A DNA stretch of 64,000 nucleotides, from positions 186,001 through 250,000 of the forward strand of contig JAXGXF010000001.1 in the NCBI GenBank assembly GCA_040772885.1, written 5' to 3'. Source of the DNA: Pullichristensenella sp002068815. Lineage in GTDB: Bacteria; Bacillota; Clostridia; Christensenellales; Aristaeellaceae. Position numbers and translations under genes: made by a program. Under the pieces are notes generated by a model that saw only the letters and a program-made list of their open reading frames with translations, was not told the origin of the DNA and did no database searches. Positions 62,222 to 64,000 of this stretch are shown one piece after another (within the stretch, counting starts at the first letter, position 1; each line of letters starts with the position of its first letter).

Positions 62222-63250
62222 ATGAAGAAGCTCCTCGTCCTGCTCCTGGCCCTTGTTCTCATCCTCTCCTCCTTCGCCCTCGCGGAGAAGGCGCCCATCG
62301 TGGTCAACATGGGGATTCTCGACGGCTGGACCGGCTTCCCGACGAAGTACATCGTCGACAACGGCATGGACCTCGAGGCGGGCATCGACATCGAGTACCT
62401 GGTGTTCTCCTCCGGCGCGCCCGCGAACGAGGCGATGATCGCCGGCGACATCGACTGCGCGATCATCGGCGGCGGAGCGAGCGTCCCGGCGCTTGCGAAC
62501 CTGAACTCGAAGATGATCATGGAAGTGAACAACGACACAATCGGCATGAGCCTGATCGCCCGCCCGGACCTCGCGTGCGCGTCCGTCTCCGGCGCGGTCC
62601 CGGCGCTTCCGGAGGTCAAGGGAGATGCCGAGAGCGTCCGCGGCACGACGATACTGACGACCGCCGGCACGCTCCAGTACTACTGCACGCTGAAATACCT
62701 CGAGGCGATCGGACTTTCCGTCGATGACGTGAACCTCGTGTCGATGGACGCGAACCAGGCCTACCAGGCGTTCGCGCTCGGCGAGGGCGACATCCTGACC
62801 TGCTCGAACAGCTACTCGTTCGACCTCGTCAAGGAGGGGAACGTCGAGCTGGGCTCGCTTACGTCGCTCAACTGCTCCGCGACCGCGCAGGTCGTCTGCA
62901 GCGAGAAGGCGTTCAACGACCCGGAGAAGTTTGAGGGCCTGACGATTCTCTGCCAGGTGCTCGCGAAGGTCAACGACATCATGAACGCCGACGCCGACTT
63001 AGCGACCGAGAACTACGTCAACTGGGTCGCGCTGAACGGCGGCAAGCTGAAGGAATCGACCGCGCGCTCGATCATGGAGGCGAAGCCGTACTTCGGCGTG
63101 CAGGCCGCGAAGGAGCGCGAGCTCGGCGCGGACTTCCTGAACAACTTCGTCGAGTTCTACATTTTGACCGAGCAGATCGAGCCCGAGCAGCGCGAGGTCA
63201 TCGAGGCGAACGTGCGCGACGACGTGCTCAAAGCGGCGGGGCTCAAGTAA
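62222..63250 (+). CDS. ABC importer substrate-binding protein (SsuA/NMT1-like)
   Basis: This 342-residue extracellular protein has a signal peptide (LLVLLLALVLILSSFALA). The mature part is a type II periplasmic-binding fold of the nitrate/sulfonate/taurine/thiamine-precursor class: VFSSGAPANEAMIAGDIDCAI, GTTILTTAGTLQYYCTLKYL and WVALNGGKLK. The ligand is unknown. ATG 62222 follows AAAGG. It is followed by a stable hairpin and the permease. Confidence 0.9.
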   Translation: MKKLLVLLLALVLILSSFALAEKAPIVVNMGILDGWTGFPTKYIVDNGMDLEAGIDIEYLVFSSGAPANEAMIAGDIDCAIIGGGASVPALANLNSKMIMEVNNDTIGMSLIARPDLACASVSGAVPALPEVKGDAESVRGTTILTTAGTLQYYCTLKYLEAIGLSVDDVNLVSMDANQAYQAFALGEGDILTCSNSYSFDLVKEGNVELGSLTSLNCSATAQVVCSEKAFNDPEKFEGLTILCQVLAKVNDIMNADADLATENYVNWVALNGGKLKESTARSIMEAKPYFGVQAAKERELGADFLNNFVEFYILTEQIEPEQREVIEANVRDDVLKAAGLK

Positions 63251-63272
63251 CCGCGGCGGCGACGAAACGCTC

Positions 63273-63306
63273 GCATGCTCACTGGCTCCCGGGCCGGTGA
63301 GCATGC
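63273..63306 (+). repeat. Stem-loop between binding protein and permease
   Basis: GCATGCTCAC (63273-63282) pairs with GTGAGCATGC (63297-63306) plus an inner extension, followed only by TTTAAGG. It may allow higher expression of the binding protein by partial termination or mRNA protection. Confidence 0.65.
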
Positions 63307-63324
63307 TTTAAGGAGACGGTTCGC

Positions 63325-64000
63325 ATGAAGAAACGGGCAAAGTACCTGCTGCTGTCGCTGTTCAGCCTAGGGCTGTTCATCTTCGCGTGGTATCTGGTGA
63401 CGGACATCCTTCATACCTTCCCCGCGCAGGCGCTCCCGAGCCCGACGAAGGTCGTCCTGACGCTCGTCAAGAAGTTCACGAAGAAGGCGCCCGACGGCGG
63501 CACGCTGTTTCAGCACATCTGGGCGAGCCTGAAGCTGGCGCTGTACGGCTTCTCGCTGGGCGCGGTCATCGGAATCCCGGTGGGCATTCTGATGGCGTGG
63601 TACCGCAAGGCCGACCTGCTCGTCACGCCGATCTTCCACTTCCTGCGGCCGATCCCGCCGATCGCGTGGATTCCCTTGATGCTGGTCTTCTTCGGCATCG
63701 GCCAGACCGCGAAGGCGGCGGTCATCTTCGTATCGACGGTGACGAACTGCATTTTGAACAGCTACATAGGCATCAAGCAGACAAAGGACGTGCATGTCTG
63801 GGTCGCGCGGACGTTCGGCGCGAGCAACGGAAGGATTCTTTTCAAGGTCGCGATACCGTCCGCGCTGCCGATGGTGTTCGCGGGATTGAGCCTGTCGATG
63901 AACCTCGCGTGGATGTCGCTCGTCGCGGCCGAGATGCTCGCGGCGGACAAGGGCCTCGGCTACATGATCCAGTACGCCCGGATGATGGCGCGCGTCGACC
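63325..64000 (+). CDS. ABC importer permease (SsuC/TauC-like), truncated by the window edge
   Basis: The first 225 codons are present, reading MKKRAKYLLLSLFSLGLFIF from an ATG with AAGGAG upstream. The BPD_transp_1 signature region (EAA loop) is visible as ARTFGASNGRILFKVAIPSALP, with the expected membrane helices before and after it. The gene continues beyond position 64000; an ATPase gene is probably next. Confidence 0.9.
   Translation, partial: MKKRAKYLLLSLFSLGLFIFAWYLVTDILHTFPAQALPSPTKVVLTLVKKFTKKAPDGGTLFQHIWASLKLALYGFSLGAVIGIPVGILMAWYRKADLLVTPIFHFLRPIPPIAWIPLMLVFFGIGQTAKAAVIFVSTVTNCILNSYIGIKQTKDVHVWVARTFGASNGRILFKVAIPSALPMVFAGLSLSMNLAWMSLVAAEMLAADKGLGYMIQYARMMARVD

Overview
The window looks like the chromosome of a high-GC, anaerobic, endospore-forming Bacillota (class Clostridia). 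The evidence is a SpoIVFA/SpoIVFB pair, a multi-subunit [FeFe] hydrogenase, a PyrR-attenuated pyr operon that includes pyrK and pyrI, Gram-positive style ribosome sites, a single-layer-envelope type of Pel cluster (no PelB or PelC), and many near-consensus sigma-A promoters with 17-bp spacers. No rRNA, prophage, insertion sequence or CRISPR array was seen. Because of the GC bias nearly every gene has long antisense shadow frames, which are left out.

Layout. 1-6.5 kb (minus): an atypical response regulator and a hydrogenase operon, hydC-hydB/gltD-hydA, in which the NADH/FMN subunit is fused to a GltD-like flavoprotein. 6.7-11 kb (minus): a DEAD-box helicase and a three-gene cassette (alpha/beta hydrolase, condensation-type acyltransferase, zinc-ribbon membrane protein). 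11.1-11.7 kb (plus): YbjQ-like and DUF503 genes. 11.7-23.9 kb (minus): a nine-gene, translationally overlapped operon built on Pel polysaccharide genes (SDR-PelD fusion, PelE, DUF2194 deacetylase-like protein, PelF, PelG), continuing into CotH, VTC, DUF4956 and DUF4832 genes. 24-29.6 kb: a small basic protein, a beta-propeller lactonase-like protein, tRNA-Trp, spoIVFB/spoIVFA, an M29 aminopeptidase, secG and a ComEA-like gene.

29.6-40.7 kb (plus): an orphan promoter/terminator unit with a 32-codon reading frame, then a PyrR-type attenuator and the complete UMP pathway in one operon (pyrC-carA-carB-pyrK-pyrD-pyrF-pyrE-pyrB-pyrI), followed by an RpiB-family isomerase. 40.7-51.2 kb (minus): an AraC regulator and a nine-gene locus combining a ribose-type ABC importer with two Gfo/Idh dehydrogenases, an SDR, a DegT aminotransferase and a cyclase-family hydrolase. 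This is probably a catabolic unit for an unidentified sugar, amino sugar or cyclitol.

51.2-64 kb: Lrp plus the three-subunit proton-translocating transhydrogenase; an EamA transporter behind a foldable leader; glycerate kinase, DUF368 and a GltD-like oxidoreductase; a uracil permease with its own PyrR-type attenuator; a LacI regulator; and, divergently, the start of an SsuABC/NMT1-type ABC importer cut by the window edge. The candidates most worth following are the extended Pel operon, the amino-sugar-like catabolic locus, the HydB-GltD fusion and the two undescribed leader or orphan RNA regions.
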